Source of the DNA: Diorhabda sublineata
Lineage: Eukaryota > Arthropoda > Insecta > Coleoptera > Chrysomelidae
Assembly: GCF_026230105.1 (NCBI RefSeq)
Contig: NC_079478.1
Coordinates: 11,485,653-11,549,652, forward strand
Direction of reading: 5' to 3'
DNA length: 64,000 nt
The notes under the pieces were generated by a model. The model saw only the letters and a list, made by a program, of their open reading frames with translations, was not told where the DNA came from and made no database searches. The translations under genes and the position numbers were made by a program. This document shows positions 22,770-34,639 of this stretch, in pieces (position 1 is the stretch's first letter; each line of letters opens with the position of its first letter).

Positions 22770-24420
22770 CTCATCAGGAAGCTTAATCGTGAAGTTAGGA
22801 GTTTTGTCACTCCACCATCGATAATTTTGAGAACTCAACATCTTGTTTGAATTCAATCAGCTTCGTTTGAAAACATTATTTTTCTCACAATACAAGAATT
22901 GTTTTCAATTTTCAATAAGAAAATTATATTCTGTTATCGTAGCCTCTAGGCTTTAATTTTTGGAATTGCACTTTTACTTGCATTTCACAAAGAATATTTG
23001 ACATATTCCACTGTAGATAACACTGAATTGAGCTTCGCCGCCTCACTTGGAATGGATTTTTCACCTATTTTCAACATTTCCGTATACTTTGATGTCTATA
23101 CAATAAACATTACAACTTTGAATAAATTTTCTTGATATTATAGAAAATGGAGGTAATTTCCTCTTAGGCAAAATTCATATTTTTATGATATCTCATGTAC
23201 GATTGAAAAATTTTCATATCTGATGGTTATATTTCAAGTTTTAGACCATGCATTTTTCGTGATATTAACAATAAAAAAGTTTCCGATATGGTGCGAACTT
23301 AAGGGAACCAAATGTATAAATATTAATGTTTCCTCTACAAACGTAATATTCTCTATTTTCGTTTTGTTGTAGCTTTGATCTTCTTCCCAAACTGTGTTTC
23401 CTAATTTCAATCTCGATTAATTTATTCGCGTTTACATTCGTGCAAATATGCAGCTTATATTTAAGCAACATGAAGGAACGTATATGCTTATAGTTCAATA
23501 CCCAGTGAAATGAATAGAGCTGCTTCCTAAGTAGCCAATACAATTAAGTTGAATAGGAAGGGTGAACGCTCACTTCTTAACCAATCAAATAACGGAAAAC
23601 AGGTTCACAAACGCTCACTATGCAGCAAATCGAATAGGCTTGAAAGAGGATGATTGCCGCTCACTACGCAGTCAATGCGTGAATGGGATTTATCCCTTCA
23701 GCAGTTGCTAATGTTAATTTATTGCTTGTAGAGTCTCTATAACAAATTAGGCTTCAATTTAAACTCTATTTCGTTTGGCTTACCTCGTGTAAATATCGAA
23801 TCAGTAGATTTGAAAACATAGTAAATTCCTTATGTAAAAGTATGAGATAGAGGTAGTGGTTCAGATACAATGGAGTGGACTGTTTTGATCAAATCATTCT
23901 TATTCACTTTCTCTTGTTACAGTACTATATGCATGATAGAAATGTCTTGTTTTCCCTCCAAGGTTTTCATACTGAAATTTCTGTTGTTCTGATATGGATT
24001 GCAACAACTTATCTGTGTTACTTGAGGATTCAAGCTCTTCTGACTGTAAAATGATTTCAATTGCATCTTCATATTAACTGCATCATTATTTTATTCATAG
24101 AAAAATTGACATATACTAACTTACTTTCTGGAGACATTTATAAATCAGGAATTGTTGGTATTGTGTTACCAAGAAATTGTAAATCGAATTTCTTCATTTT
24201 ATATTCTTATATAACTGTTGAAGTTGTTTGTGGAGGCATTCTTGATTCATAAGTTGTTATACTGAAATCAATCCATAATATAACTCATGAACAATTTTTA
24301 TTTTCTTGTAATTATCTCCAATTTATGCACCTGAAATTTGTGGTTTTTGATATGAAATATGATTAGAAGTATATTTATCTTCAGTAGCTTGCAAATAATT
24401 AAATCGCTTTCTGCAAGATT
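22770..24420. other. Gene-free stretch with a short repeated motif
   Basis: The motif CGCTCACT(A/T)... recurs at about 23,568, 23,612 and 23,658, with GCAG following in the last two. No gene is recognised. Frames at 23,265-23,543 and 24,061-24,252 look like chance. Confidence 0.35.
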
Positions 24421-24429
24421 ATGGCGTAT

Positions 24430-24790
24430 CTTCTGATATAGGTACAAGATTTTTTTGTTTATTTTTCTCCCATGAATTTCACGCAATCCATTTCTATTGT
24501 AGGGTTACAGTATGAATGGCAAGAAGTAGTTCATTTTTCTTTTATAACACAACATTAATGAAGTCTTTTCAGTGGTTTAGTCTGGTGTACTTGTATTGGA
24601 ATTTGGATTGATTGGGAAATGTGTTATTTACAGTATTTATCAATCTCTCGGCCATTTCGTTGGTTTCGAGTGAGTGAGGTGTGATTTTGACAAGTTGTAC
24701 TACACAGATAACAAGAAAATTTATTATTTCTTCTCTGTTCATTATTGTTGGTAAAACAAATTTTGAAATATCATTTCCTTAAGCAATTGT
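24430..24790 (-). mobile_element. LTR-retrotransposon integrase scrap
   Basis: The minus strand reads NFLVICVVQLVKITPHSLET, then NEMAERLINTVNN. It resembles the integrase segment around the catalytic glutamate in Ty3-like elements (LxxxPYHPxTNGxxERxNRTL). The active-site region is degraded and followed by stops. No protease, RT, LTR pair or primer-binding site is seen, so assignment to a clade is not possible. Confidence 0.4.
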
Positions 24791-24799
24791 GACACTAAT

Positions 24800-25825
24800 T
24801 ACCTCTATTATTGGATATTTTGAGTACTAGTTTTGTTCGGGACAAGCCCTACCTAGTCTAAATATACATTCCGAAAAGGGTAATCTAGTCGACACATATA
24901 AACTTATTGAGTTGAGATGTGAGTTGTTCAAAACGCATGATTTAGACAAAAATTATTTCAGATGAATTCATGAAGTTCCTCTAATTTTAATTAAAACACT
25001 ATATGAAGTACATAGAAAAAATTAGATTCTCGAAGATTGCCGTTAATTTATCGACAGCTTCAAACGTAGTGCGAAATGTAACAACGATAATCAATACGCT
25101 TCAATATCAAATTGTTGTTACCGCCTGGGGAAAATATGGAATAACTACGCTTGTTTTGATAAAAATCGAATAAACGACTATCAATGAACAACCTAACCTA
25201 ACCTAACCTAAACAATTGGTAACAAATAAAAATTATAACTGTTGCATTTGAAATTTGAATAAATAATTGAATCCATATGGATTTGTTGAGATACTTGATA
25301 CATATTTTCAAGCTAATAACAGTAATATAGCATAAAACTGAGAGTACAATATAAAAAAAAATAGATTGATGAAACAAATTTTGAGAACTCCTTCCAATTC
25401 TGCTCTCAAAAAGTACTCAATTAAAAATTCACGGACACTAAGATAAGTTTACCTATGTAATTGATAATTCAGTAGATAGACAAATGTATGGATTGTACAA
25501 GTTAACTTAAGATTATCAATATATTTCTCTGTTGATTTGCTACACTGTTAATAATTTCTTTGGTAATCTGTAGGAAGTTTAACAATTTAGTAAAATCACT
25601 AAACAAAATAATTCAATTCTGATTGAAAAATCACAAAACATTGTATAAAATTTACTAAGCGGTTCTATAAAATTTGATTAGCAATTTTACCATATAATTT
25701 TGTAATTTCAATCAAAGATTTATCATAAGGACACTTAATAAATTTACTATGCAATGTTGCAACTTTATCACTCAATTAACTTGAGCTCAGTTTGAAAAAC
25801 AAAATAAATTTTTTATTCACAATAC
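24800..25825. other. Gene-free AT-rich stretch
   Basis: Apart from the CCTAA tract nothing is recognised. Confidence 0.4.
25191..25211 (-). repeat. (CCTAA)4, interstitial insect telomere-type repeat
   Basis: Four perfect CCTAA units (TTAGG on the minus strand), the canonical insect telomere repeat. The tract is too short to be a telomere relic with certainty. Confidence 0.55.
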
Positions 25826-25829
25826 AAGT

Positions 25830-27475
25830 AGGAAGACACGGACAGTCGTCGGCGAAAATGTGGAGGAAAGCTTTGAAAAACACTGAGGAGGGGTTAACCA
25901 AAGCCGTGGAATCGTCAAAAGAAAAATCCCAAATTAAGAAAACACACTGGATTAATGATAACACTTACAACTCCTCGACCAACGAAGACAATTAAAGCTA
26001 GCTCCAAATGAAGAGAACCAGCATAAAATAGAACAACTTAACAAAAAGATTAAAGACGCAAACAGGCGCGATAAAAATGACCACATAGTTGGGGTATGCA
26101 GAGACTTGAAGAACATTCCAACAAACACGGTCTCGAGAATTGTTTAATAAAGTTAGATATATCTTCAAAGAATTCAAACTGCGCATCCAAGTAATAAAAA
26201 ATGAGAAGGGATAAATTATAAACAATGCCAATGGTATAGCAGAAATTTGGAAAGTATTTTGTGGAAAACTTTACAAAGGTAATTGAGAACAACTGCCAGA
26301 AGAAATAACTACCCCTCAATAGCCTGATATACTTAGATCGGAATTGATAATGCCTTAAAACTTCTCCGAAACAAAAAATCACCTGGTGCGGATCAAATAA
26401 CGGCAGAGGTCTTAAAGGCTCTGAGCAAACAGGGAATAGAAATATTTCACAAAATCTGTAACCTTATATGGAAAAGAGGACAGTGACCAAAAGTTTGGGG
26501 AGAGTCGCTGTTTATTCCAATATTCAAAAAAGGTTCGCTCTTGGAGTGCAGCAGCTACCGAACGGCTTCTCTTATCTCTCAGTAAGATCTTCCTGCATAT
26601 CTTACATAACACTCTCAAAACATTTCTTTTGCCACTGCTTTCAGAAGAGCAAGCAGGTTTTGTGCTAGAAAAAGGAACTAGGAAACAAATATTAAACATT
26701 TGTCAATTTATTGAAAAGACTGAAGAATTTAATATTCCACTGTATCTCTGTTTTGTAGATTGTCAAAAAGCATTTTTATCAAGTTAACTTGAGCTATCCT
26801 TGGACCATAATGGAGGAAATGAGAACGCCGAAACACCTGGTTCAACTAGTGCGCAACCTCTACATCTCTCTACAAACATCAGAAATTGCAGGCAACGAAG
26901 TGATAAACAATTTTAACTATCTTGGTTCCTTAATTACCTACTCTGGGAAATGCGAAAGCGAAATAAGCCGTCGTCTGACTACGGCAAGATCAGCGACTAT
27001 CAAGTTAAATAAAATATGGAAAGACAAATCTACCACGAAAACAACGAAACTCAGTCTAGTTGATGTCTCTTATCTTCCTCATTGCGAAGTACAAAGCAGA
27101 TAAAAACCGAATAGAGGCTTCCGAAATGTGGGTTTATAGTCGAGTATCATGGACAGAACACCGAACCAACGTATCCGTAAGAAATTTATCCGCGTACAAG
27201 GCTGCTACCCAGAATAAACCGCATTTATCTGCAGTGACATCTGTGATATAGTGCTAGGAGATCAGGAGCAATGAAACGGTTAATCATAGAAGGCAAACGC
27301 CCAAGAGGCAGATCTCCAACTAGAAGGGTAGACCAAAGAAAACCCTTAATAAATATGAAACTGAACCATGCCGAAAAGATAGCATAAGATAGGCAAGCAT
27401 GGAAACAACTGCTTAATCAAATATAAAAGTGGTCACTTCATCCGTTGGAGGATAATGGAAAGAGGAGAGATACAA
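25830..27475 (+). mobile_element. Long RTE-like non-LTR retrotransposon, internally deleted
   Basis: The best preserved non-LTR copy here. In order it reads KKTHWINDNTY at about 25,939, a linker with KKIKDANRRDKNDHI, NKKSPGADQITAEVLKALS at about 26,363-26,420 (RT entry), QAGFVLEKGTRKQILNICQF at about 26,651, PLYLCFVDCQKAF near 26,739, WTIMEEMRTPKHLVQLVRNL, then directly NEVINNFNYLGSLITYSGKC (about 26,900-26,956), a thumb region, and RPRGRSPTRRVDQ near 27,305. About 130 codons including YADD are missing between NLYIS and the NYLGSLI block. That is a clean internal deletion, because the 104-codon frame 26,789-27,103 runs across it. Other frameshifts also exist. Confidence 0.8.
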
Positions 27476-27479
27476 CAAA

Positions 27480-28670
27480 CTATCTGTTTCTGAAAAGTTA
27501 TTATGATATAGCGACATCTATCAAATATTCCCATCACATTTTTTTACAATAAAAAAATCTGTAAAATTTTTATAATCTTGAAACATTGTTATTGAATAAT
27601 AATAAGCAGTTAAATATAATTACTTATATTACCAATAGTAAGATATATATTTTGTAAAATTACACCTAGTCTCAGTAAATTTTTTCAATTCACTAATAAG
27701 ATTATTTAAATTGTATTATAATTTGGATTCTCACACCGATTACTAGTTAGTCATCATCTGTTTCGGAAAACAATGGTAATTTTACAAAAAAATTTTACAA
27801 TTTGACAACGATTGAAAGTTTCGTGCAGATTTTTAAAATATATCTAAAAAAAGTACAAATGTAACGTAAAACTGGATATTCCATTCCAGACTGTGAATAC
27901 CGCATTGGAATAAATACCAAGCATTCACAAAGTTAAAATCAATCAAGTTTAAAAGAAATAGCTACGTCAGAGACGCTACCTGCAAAATTCTAATACGAAT
28001 TCCAATAATAAAGACAAGGACATCCGAGATTATTTCATTCCGATCATCGCTACAGTTGCTTTCCGTCGTATTTGTGCCCTCTTTCGCATCCCGTTATTTT
28101 CGATTTACAAATTTTTGTCTTTATTTCCCAATACTTTCTTCTATTTTCAAACGATATATCCAAATATATCCGAAGACGATTATATTCCTATATTATTTGT
28201 GGAAAGTTCACAATTCTTGTCAAGAATCTACATTTCGCTTTGGACTGAAATGTAATCTGTCGGATGAACTTATTTAACATTGCAGGGGGATACAAAATAA
28301 TAGACAGCAACAACTACTCGCCAAATGTAAATACAGGAGTCACCGATCTTGCTACTTCATTCGTAACTAGCTAATTTCAAATGTTCTGCTTCCAATTGAG
28401 TTGCTTCACGGCGCTTTCTAAGCAGTCAACGCGACAAGAGGAATCCAGTATAAACTTTAATTATAATCGTAGATTCGAAATTAATATTCTGCGATAAATT
28501 AGAACATCATATCAACTGAAACTATGTAAACACTGTTACATATTATACATGTCATATTTACATCATTTTACAGTGAAAGTAGTAGCGCGAATATTCTGTC
28601 CTAGTAGTATTTTTAAACAACAAACCTAATCAATTACGAATAATGATGGGTAACAAAATTATTTAGTGGG
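27480..28670. other. Gene-free stretch
   Basis: Nothing recognised. The frame at 28,056-28,277 has no known domain. Confidence 0.4.
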
Positions 28671-28778
28671 CAGATGGCCAAATACGTAACACAATGTTTA
28701 CTAAAACCAGCTGGACATGGTGCAAAACAATGTGCAATATATTGCAAGCAATGTTTTCCAAAATCAAAATATTTCATA

Positions 28779-29267
28779 AGGCCGCTTTACTTATGCAAGA
28801 AATTGATGCAATTTATTGCAAGGTCAATATCTTGCATAAATAAATATTGCATTTTATTTAATATTTCTAAGCAGTTTAAGAATGAAAATAACAAAACTAG
28901 GTAAAGTAAACGAGAAAAAAGTGGTCTGTGCATCACTAGCAATAATTATAACTTCTGCTACCCTGCTTTTGGAATGTGATGGACAGAAAAGAGCACCCAG
29001 GCGATGGTGGGCTATGCCTTGACTTGATGGAACGAGGGGAAACTTGAGTTTAGCTATAGAATTAGACGAGAAAACATATAAAAATCGTAAAACGTAGTAT
29101 TAGCAGATTAGAAACTCATTTTTCCCTAGTATTACAACGAATACAATTTTGCAAGTGCGAGATCTTGCATGTAACAATTAGCTGAACTTCATCTGTGCAT
29201 GCTTTGATCAAGAAATATTGCGTCTTCGATTCCATTGCACGTTGTCTTGCATTATGTCAAACGGGCT
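28779..29267. mobile_element. Harbinger-like element carrying a transposase fragment
   Basis: Starts AGGCCGCTTTACTTATGCA and ends with TTGCATTATGTCAAACGGGCT, flanked by ATA on both sides (28,776-28,778 and 29,268-29,270). Its ends match the MITEs at 13,520 and 29,471. Inside, plus strand from about 28,987, it reads KRAPRRWWAMP, stop, LDGTRGNLSLAIELDEKTYK. This resembles the N-terminal RRWWVRPWxxxRxxxGxxxxLxxELxxxD block of Harbinger (HARBI1-like) transposases. No DDE core follows. It is therefore an intermediate between an autonomous Harbinger and the shorter MITEs. Confidence 0.6.
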
Positions 29268-29470
29268 ATAAATTAATTTTGTACGTCGTTTGAAAAGTCT
29301 CTCATCTCTGCATCATGGCTGCCCCTAATAAAAATTCCATTAGTAAATTGAACAGAATTTCCAAAGCCACATTTTATTTGGTATTTTGTGACCTGTTTGA
29401 AAATGAAAATAACAAAGCTAAGTGAAATTAATGAGAAAGAGCAAGAAAGATGTAACTAGACTTCTCCTTA

Positions 29471-29685
29471 AGGCCGTTTGACATGATGCAATACAATGCA
29501 AGACGCAATATTTCTTTATCAAAAGCATGCGCAGATGAAGTTCATGTGAATGTTTCATGCAAGATCTTGACATTATTGGTTTTGTGCCATTTTTATTGCG
29601 TGCGAGTTGCAATCTTGTTACTTTTGGCTTCACAAATCAGCTGACTTGCATGCAATTCCTTGTATTGCATCATGTCAAGCGGCCT
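29471..29685. mobile_element. Harbinger-like MITE, copy 2
   Basis: A 215-bp element with terminal inverted repeats AGGCCGTTTGACATGATGCA / TGCATCATGTCAAGCGGCCT, 19 of 20 positions complementary. TTA sits on both sides (29,468-29,470 and 29,686-29,688). Non-coding. Confidence 0.8.
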
Positions 29686-29688
29686 TTA

Positions 29689-29792
29689 GAATTGCAACAT
29701 GAAATAAAAATGGCACCAGATCGATAATGTTGCAATTGCGAGTATTTGATCAAGAAATATTCTGTCTTGTCTTGCATTGCACATTGTATACC
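29689..29792. mobile_element. Fragment of the same MITE family
   Basis: TTTGATCAAGAAATATTCTG and CTTGCATTGCACATTG match the interior of the copies at 13,520 and 28,779 in reverse. The ends are missing. Confidence 0.5.
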
Positions 29793-29994
29793 GTAGAAAA
29801 CTTTCCTTTCATCAGTGGATGAAACATAAGAGTACTAAGTGAATTATTATTTAAAATCCGATCGTTATTATTCACAATTTCAATAAAATCCGTTTTCTTT
29901 TTATTATTTTTCATTATATTGTATGTCCCAATAACTATAACCAATATCAAATCTTTCAACATTAATTTTGTAAATCTGGCTACGCCAATTATGA

Positions 29995-30335
29995 CGCCGT
30001 TGGCGATATTCATACTGAATACACTGTTTTCACCACCTCTACACCAACACACACACGTGCGCGTGAGAAAACCCGTCCCTCTAAGCATATAAATCCACGG
30101 ATGGGTACGAAGAAGGACATTCCATCAACCCCCTGTCTTTTCGACAGGTCCTCATTCGCGTCGCAGTTTCGCGCGTAGACTTATTCCTCTCCCCTGAGTT
30201 CTAAGGGAGATTCTGGGATGTCTTCTCATCTAATGACTTGACTTAACTGTTTTATACTAAATTTTCTCACCATTTAACCCTGTCGCGCGAAAATTAATTC
30301 CAGCAGGAAAAAATAATTGTCAATAGGTTAATCAA
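29995..30335 (-). repeat. Penelope terminal repeat (pLTR), 5' side
   Basis: TTTTATACTAAATTTTC, GAAAATTAATTCCA and the CACCAACAC block match 50,085-50,370 in the same orientation, and match 30,785-30,935 in reverse. It lies just upstream of the GIY-YIG ORF. Confidence 0.6.
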
Positions 30336-30353
30336 TCGTCATAGGTCATCTAT

Positions 30354-30827
30354 GTGAAACCACTTTTTTCCAAACCCAAAATGAAAAACAAGAAAAATTT
30401 GCTCAATCCTCATTATACAAAATATTGGAAGAAATATTTAGCAGAGTGGGTTTTAAAATCGTTTGATAAATCCAACAATACATTAAAACAATTGTTGGTC
30501 AATCCTAAGGATAAAATACGAAATTTGGAAAAGACTGGTATAAATGAAATAAGCTGTGTTGATTGTATCGGAAAGTATATTGGGCAGACGAAGAGATCCG
30601 TTATTGTCGGGTTTAATGAGCACATAGCTCTTTTGAAATATGGACGGATCGAAAATCAGTATTCCGATCACGCTGCCAGTCACAATCATGACATAAATAT
30701 TAATAATGTTAAATTGTTAAAAAATATATCCAATAATAAATTGTTGGATGCATTTAAATTGCTAGATGTAAGACTAGTTATAATAGGGACAAAGGGCCAA
30801 TTCCTCACAGCCTACTCTATAGTTTAG
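30354..30827 (+). CDS. Penelope-like element, GIY-YIG endonuclease end of the ORF
   Basis: A 157-codon open frame. Residues 62-64 are GIN (normally GIY) and 75-77 are YIG, inside GINEISCVDCIGKYIGQTKR. Residues C68 and C71 with H106 and H110 form the CCHH metal motif characteristic of Penelope endonucleases. NVKLLKNISNNKLLDAFKLL at 118-137 is the usual downstream block. The first-motif tyrosine is lost, and the catalytic arginine of the RxxEH stretch is glycine (GFNEH at 86-90), so nuclease activity is unlikely despite the open frame. No RT is visible upstream. The start is uncertain because the frame simply continues the element's ORF2 and the first ATG is not necessarily natural. Confidence 0.7.
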   Translation: MKPLFSKPKMKNKKNLLNPHYTKYWKKYLAEWVLKSFDKSNNTLKQLLVNPKDKIRNLEKTGINEISCVDCIGKYIGQTKRSVIVGFNEHIALLKYGRIENQYSDHAASHNHDININNVKLLKNISNNKLLDAFKLLDVRLVIIGTKGQFLTAYSIV

Positions 30828-30940
30828 TAGTCAAGGAATGACTCCCCCAAGGAGTTTTTCCCGGTGGAATTAATTTTCACAGAAGAAGGTTTATTGGTAG
30901 GAAAATTTAGTATAAAATAGGTAATTCATTAGAGCTTAGT
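30785..30940 (+). repeat. Penelope terminal repeat, 3' side
   Basis: GGGACAAAGGGCCAAT, CCCAAGGAGTTTTTCCCGG and TTTAGTATAAAATAG recur in reverse at 50,225-50,355. It overlaps the end of the GIY-YIG frame. Confidence 0.65.
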
Positions 30941-30944
30941 TTAC

Positions 30945-31785
30945 CTAGCCAAAAATGTTTTGGCTACCAAATAATGTATCTACTTGGTAGTGGTTGGTTC
31001 TTTTTGTCTAATTCTAGTTGATTTCGATGCGTATTCCCTAAAAATATCACCAGGAGTCGTGTTTTAAGCTGGAGATGTTTGTTTTGTATGTAAGTGAGAA
31101 CTATGGTGTTACTAAGAGAAACCTCAACCCATAACAAGGCATCGAGCTAGTGAAATAGTCTACAGTGTTCTATGGATAAGATCCTCCAATGTCAATTTGA
31201 GAGTTAAACGTATTAGATGTACTATATGAACGGCTGCTGATGCCTCCTCCATACCATATATATTCAACTAAATAGAACATGTAGCATCAATTCAAATCTA
31301 GGGTAAGATCTGGAAATATTTCAGCCATGTTTAATGCTGGATTAGTGAAATTGGTAAGACGCTAGTTAATATGTCAACTTAAAGTTGGAAAAGACCATTT
31401 AATCATGTAAGTGATATTCCAGATTTCCACCTAAACCCCAATGTTACTATTAACCCTTGGCTTATTTACCTAAATAAAGACTGAAATAATCATGGGATAG
31501 ACGTTGATAAATATCTATGTTAATAATAGACTCCCACTACAAGTGTTTTCGAGTTTAGAATTTAGTATTTTAGTTTCTACTTAGTTTATAATAATTTATA
31601 AGAATATTAGATTTTATTTGTAATAGATTGTGTTTGTGTAAGTTCAAGTAAAACAACTCAATTTCTATTTACAAAATTATTGATAGAATATGATTTTTGT
31701 GGAAGTAGGCTCAACTACAAATCGTCCTCAAACTAACTATCAATAAAAAATAATCCAGTCCAGAATACAATTTGTGTTTTCAATG
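30945..31785. other. Probable Penelope 3' flank, otherwise unassigned
   Basis: No gene recognised after the terminal repeat. Confidence 0.3.
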
Positions 31786-31794
31786 TAACGCTAA

Positions 31795-32225
31795 TTCAAG
31801 AACCAACTAAATATCTTCTTCTTCTTATCAATTTTTAAGATCTCATGATCTATTAGTTTTGCAGGTTCCTCTGTATCAGTTCCTGGGAGGTGGACGGCCA
31901 GCTGTCCAATCCATCTCTTAGGTGGTTGTCCGTGTTCTCTTTTCCCTATTGATTTCCCTTCAAGTACGATGCGTGGCAATCTTCTCTATTCCATTCTTCT
32001 CATGTGGGCGTACCAGTATCTTTTTCTTTGTCTCACCAATGATGTCAGTGTTCCTGATTCGATCTTCTCTTGTTTTTCCCACCATAATCCTGAGCGTTTT
32101 CATTTTGGCTACCCGAAGCATGCTTTTCGTTTTGTTGGTTTCATCTCTGGTTTCTATTCTAAATATCATGATCGTAAAATGGAATTCTGTGAAACCATAA
32201 TACAGAAGTAAGACATAGTCACGTG
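31795..32225 (-). mobile_element. Non-LTR retrotransposon C-terminal remnant
   Basis: The minus strand reads DETNKTKSMLRVAKMKTLRI, MVGKTREDRIRNTDI, then RIVLEGKSIGKREHGQPPKR, W. This is the thumb and tail signature AEMKxLRxIxGKTxxDRIRNxxIR ... GxRxRGRPPKRW of RTE/Jockey-like insect elements. Two frames carry the halves, so there is a frameshift near 31,970. Confidence 0.7.
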
Positions 32226-32229
32226 AATT

Positions 32230-34635
32230 CAAAACTAATATATCAACTCGAATTCATTGAATTCATTAACTGCAACTGAAAAAAAAATTTAACAAACAAG
32301 ATGTTATTTTAATAGAATATTTTATTATAAACCATGCCTTACAGTTCAATTGAAAGCTGTAGACTTATATTTAGTAATCATATTCAAAAATAAATCGCCA
32401 AAAATTCACATATCTATCGTTACACTTCATCTTCTAATTATTAAAAACTGTTTTGTCCATCAAATTTATGCCAAAATGCCCTTATCTAGCTATTTAATTT
32501 GAACAAGAACATCCCTGGTATAAAATCTTGATTTTTATCTAAATATGCTCGTTGAACCCGCCACACAATTCAACAATGAATTCAAATCTTAATCAAATTT
32601 CAAGCCTCTCCGTCTTTTGATTGTTACTACCTCCAACTGGCAAATTTACACTTCATGGAATAACTGAAAAGTGAGACCACACGTAGCGTTCCAAAGGACC
32701 GTAATCTGATGAACCCACCGAAGTTCTTGTTTGCGAACGTAGAGCCTAATTTTATCTCCGTTTCTTGTTGTTATTGGAGCTTTATAATTACACCCATATA
32801 TTTATAACTATAGAACTCCACTCGATTTGTTTCGCTTTCAGTATTGTTAGCTTTCAATCTTTACGTTTCCTTGAACTCTTGAACAAAGAAAATATCAATG
32901 AGATGAATGGGTTTTATTGATATTCGAAAATTTACACGTCTCCAGTTTGAATTTAAATTGAATTATTGACTGAACTATTGTCCGACGTTTTGTAAGGATG
33001 GTATATATATTGAAATACCACTAGCGTCTGCTGAATGGATCCCATTGCATTAATTTCTATTTAAAGATGATTTGTATTGTTTTCGATGTGTTAAGTACTG
33101 CATATTCTGCGTAAAAAGAAATACCCTACAAAAATCTTCAAGTGCTGTTTATTCTTGAAAAATAAAGTTTTTTCCTCAAGTGAAACATATTTTTTGCTCA
33201 TTTCTCCATCCAATATTGTTTTATAAGAAGTGAAAGTGATACTTAAATAAATCCGTATTGCTTTTAGAAACCGTCAAAAAATAATACAAAAACCTACAAT
33301 TTAAATAATCTACATGATAATAATAACATAAAGTAAATATTTTATTTCTGTTTTTTCTTGTCATTTCTCAAATCTTATCAATGTAGCTTCATTCATAGTT
33401 ACAAATTTAGTCAGTGAAGAATATTTTTTGCCTATTTTGCAAGTTCTATTCAACCCAGGAGTACACAGACTAACTTGAAATTTGAAATACCAATATCATA
33501 GGTTCAAAAACGGACCAAAACTGTAAACATTTTCTGTTTATTTTAGGTATTTAATGTTACATTCATAAGTGAGATATTTTATTTTTGGAATTATTATAAT
33601 TTTTCATTTTGATTTGGGTACTCCACTGCCCCTATGAGAATCTTACATCTTTATCACTCCAGAAATCAACTAAAAGTACTTTATCAACATCGATTTGAGT
33701 CTAGCTACGAGATAAAATGCATGGTGATTCGATAAAACTTAATCTAGAAACTTACCAGGTCTTTCTTTTCGGGATATTCATAGCTTTCATCGGGAGAAAG
33801 TCTGTCTATAAGGGTAGTGTTGCGTTTTTATACGTAAGTTCATTAAACTTAGTAATTTCATTATTTGCATATCAATTAAATTTTTTAATAACATTTCAGA
33901 AATAAATCTGAGTCACTGATCTTTTAACTTATCGGCATCAATGTTTCAATTTGTGACATTATATTTCAATTTTTTGGTAATTATTACGATAATAATAAAA
34001 TGACAAACAGAAATAGCTCAATATTTCGGTCTTGACCAGCACTGATGTGCTGTTGTAAGAGATACTTTAATAAACTTCAAAACATAAGATCCTCTGCCTT
34101 AGGGTACATTTAAAAGTTACTAAATAATCCCAAAAAAACATATTAATATCGTCGTTCGCTATATTGTGGATCCCAAAGCAATATGTTATTTATAATAATA
34201 AATGCTTGATATATTCATCGGATCAAATGGAATCAGTGATCAGTTTTAGTAAATTCATTATTATATTGAATATCAGACTTTGCTTATAACCTTCAGTTTC
34301 CACAGCTCAAATTTCAATTGTATATACATCACATTATCTTAAAATATCTTATGTGGATGGAAGGACAGATTGAACTCTTATATAAATTTTTGTCTGAAGA
34401 CAAAATTTTATACAGGATATATAGTTTTTAAAACTGTAGTGAGTACAGTTTGTTGATATTCAAACCAGTAGCCGCATATTCCCCAATTTTCAATTTCTGA
34501 AGAAGATAGTGACTTTTATAAACTGTAAGTTTTGTTCGGAGGCTTCTTATTTGCAGTTGGGGAGTTCTAAACCGAGAGAAGGAAGGTAGATTCTTCCAGC
34601 TGATACTCACATCAAAATGTGTTGATTATTACATT
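32230..34635. other. Gene-free AT-rich stretch
   Basis: No recognisable gene. A segment at about 34,010-34,060 (ATATTTCGGTCTTGACCAGC) resembles the start of Penelope-type repeats, but only weakly. Confidence 0.4.
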
Positions 34636-34639
34636 GTTA

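Noticed and set aside
31922..32211. Plus-strand frames of 80-92 codons
   Set aside because: Antisense of the non-LTR thumb/tail remnant on the minus strand.
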